From positions 1-5,640 of the forward strand of contig RGEC01000146.1 of assembly GCA_009918425.1 (NCBI GenBank): a stretch of 5,640 bases of DNA. Reading direction: 5' to 3'. This document shows, piece by piece, positions 5,626 to 5,640 of the stretch. The notes under the pieces were generated by a model that was not told the origin of the DNA, ran no database searches, and saw nothing but the letters and a program-made list of their open reading frames with translations. The translations under genes and the position numbers were made by a program. This stretch comes from Bacteroidota bacterium (GTDB lineage Bacteria > Bacteroidota > Bacteroidia > NS11-12g > UBA955). The number at the start of each line of letters is the position of its first letter. Positions within the stretch are counted from its first letter, which is position 1.

Positions 5626-5640
5626 GCTTTGTGTAAGCCT
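5618..5640 (+). CDS. Possible start of a downstream gene (cut by window end)
   Basis: An ATG at 5618 overlaps the last 8 bases of ribE and opens a frame reading MNKLCVS to the window end. The Lys followed by hydrophobic residues could be the start of a signal peptide, but seven codons are too few to identify a product. The overlap style resembles that of the ribD run, which is the main reason to list it. It could equally be chance. Confidence 0.3.

Noticed and set aside
1..5640. Mobile elements, CRISPR array, tRNA/rRNA or defence cassette
   Set aside because: No transposase or integrase motifs, regularly spaced repeats or tRNA-like cloverleaf sequences were seen on either strand; nearly all bases are accounted for by six housekeeping or family-typical genes plus the end of ribD.

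Overview
The window looks like ordinary chromosome from a member of the Bacteroidota. The evidence is a eukaryote-type NADP isocitrate dehydrogenase, start regions resembling the Bacteroidota promoter (TTTG / TAnnTTTG) very close to start codons, first genes without clear Shine-Dalgarno sites, and a DnaJ of the style I associate with that phylum. The phylum call is inference from these traits, not from a database match. I see no mobile element, CRISPR array, RNA gene or defence-like cassette. Coding density is very high, and no gene-free stretch exceeds 90 bases.

Layout. Positions 1-1985 (+) hold a tightly overlapped run: the 3' part of ribD (reductase domain), a ten-helix EamA/DMT-family membrane transporter, and a YigZ/IMPACT-family protein. 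The first pair overlaps by 10 bp and the second by 17 bp. After a 47-bp gap with a recognisable promoter comes the NADP-dependent isocitrate dehydrogenase gene (2033-3262, +). It meets dnaJ tail to tail with only 10 bp between stop codons. dnaJ (3273-4379, -) and grpE (4384-4935, -) form a two-gene co-chaperone operon read leftward, grpE first. An 87-bp divergent region containing a perfect tandem 8-bp repeat separates grpE from the riboflavin synthase gene ribE (5023-5625, +). A further gene probably starts inside the end of ribE at 5618.

How the genes relate. RibD and RibE act at early and final steps of riboflavin synthesis and lie on either side of unrelated housekeeping genes. The transporter in the ribD run belongs to the superfamily that includes the RibN riboflavin transporters, so a flavin link is possible but unproven. 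GrpE and DnaJ are the nucleotide-exchange and J-protein partners of DnaK, which is not in the window.

The most interesting single observation is in DnaJ. Its cysteine-rich domain keeps CxxCxGxG motifs 2 and 3 (zinc centre II) but has lost motifs 1 and 4 (zinc centre I). This looks like coordinated loss of one complete metal site. Other points worth a look are the near-leaderless isocitrate dehydrogenase promoter with an embedded inverted repeat, and the tandem repeat shared by the grpE and ribE start regions. I found no convincing previously undescribed system here.
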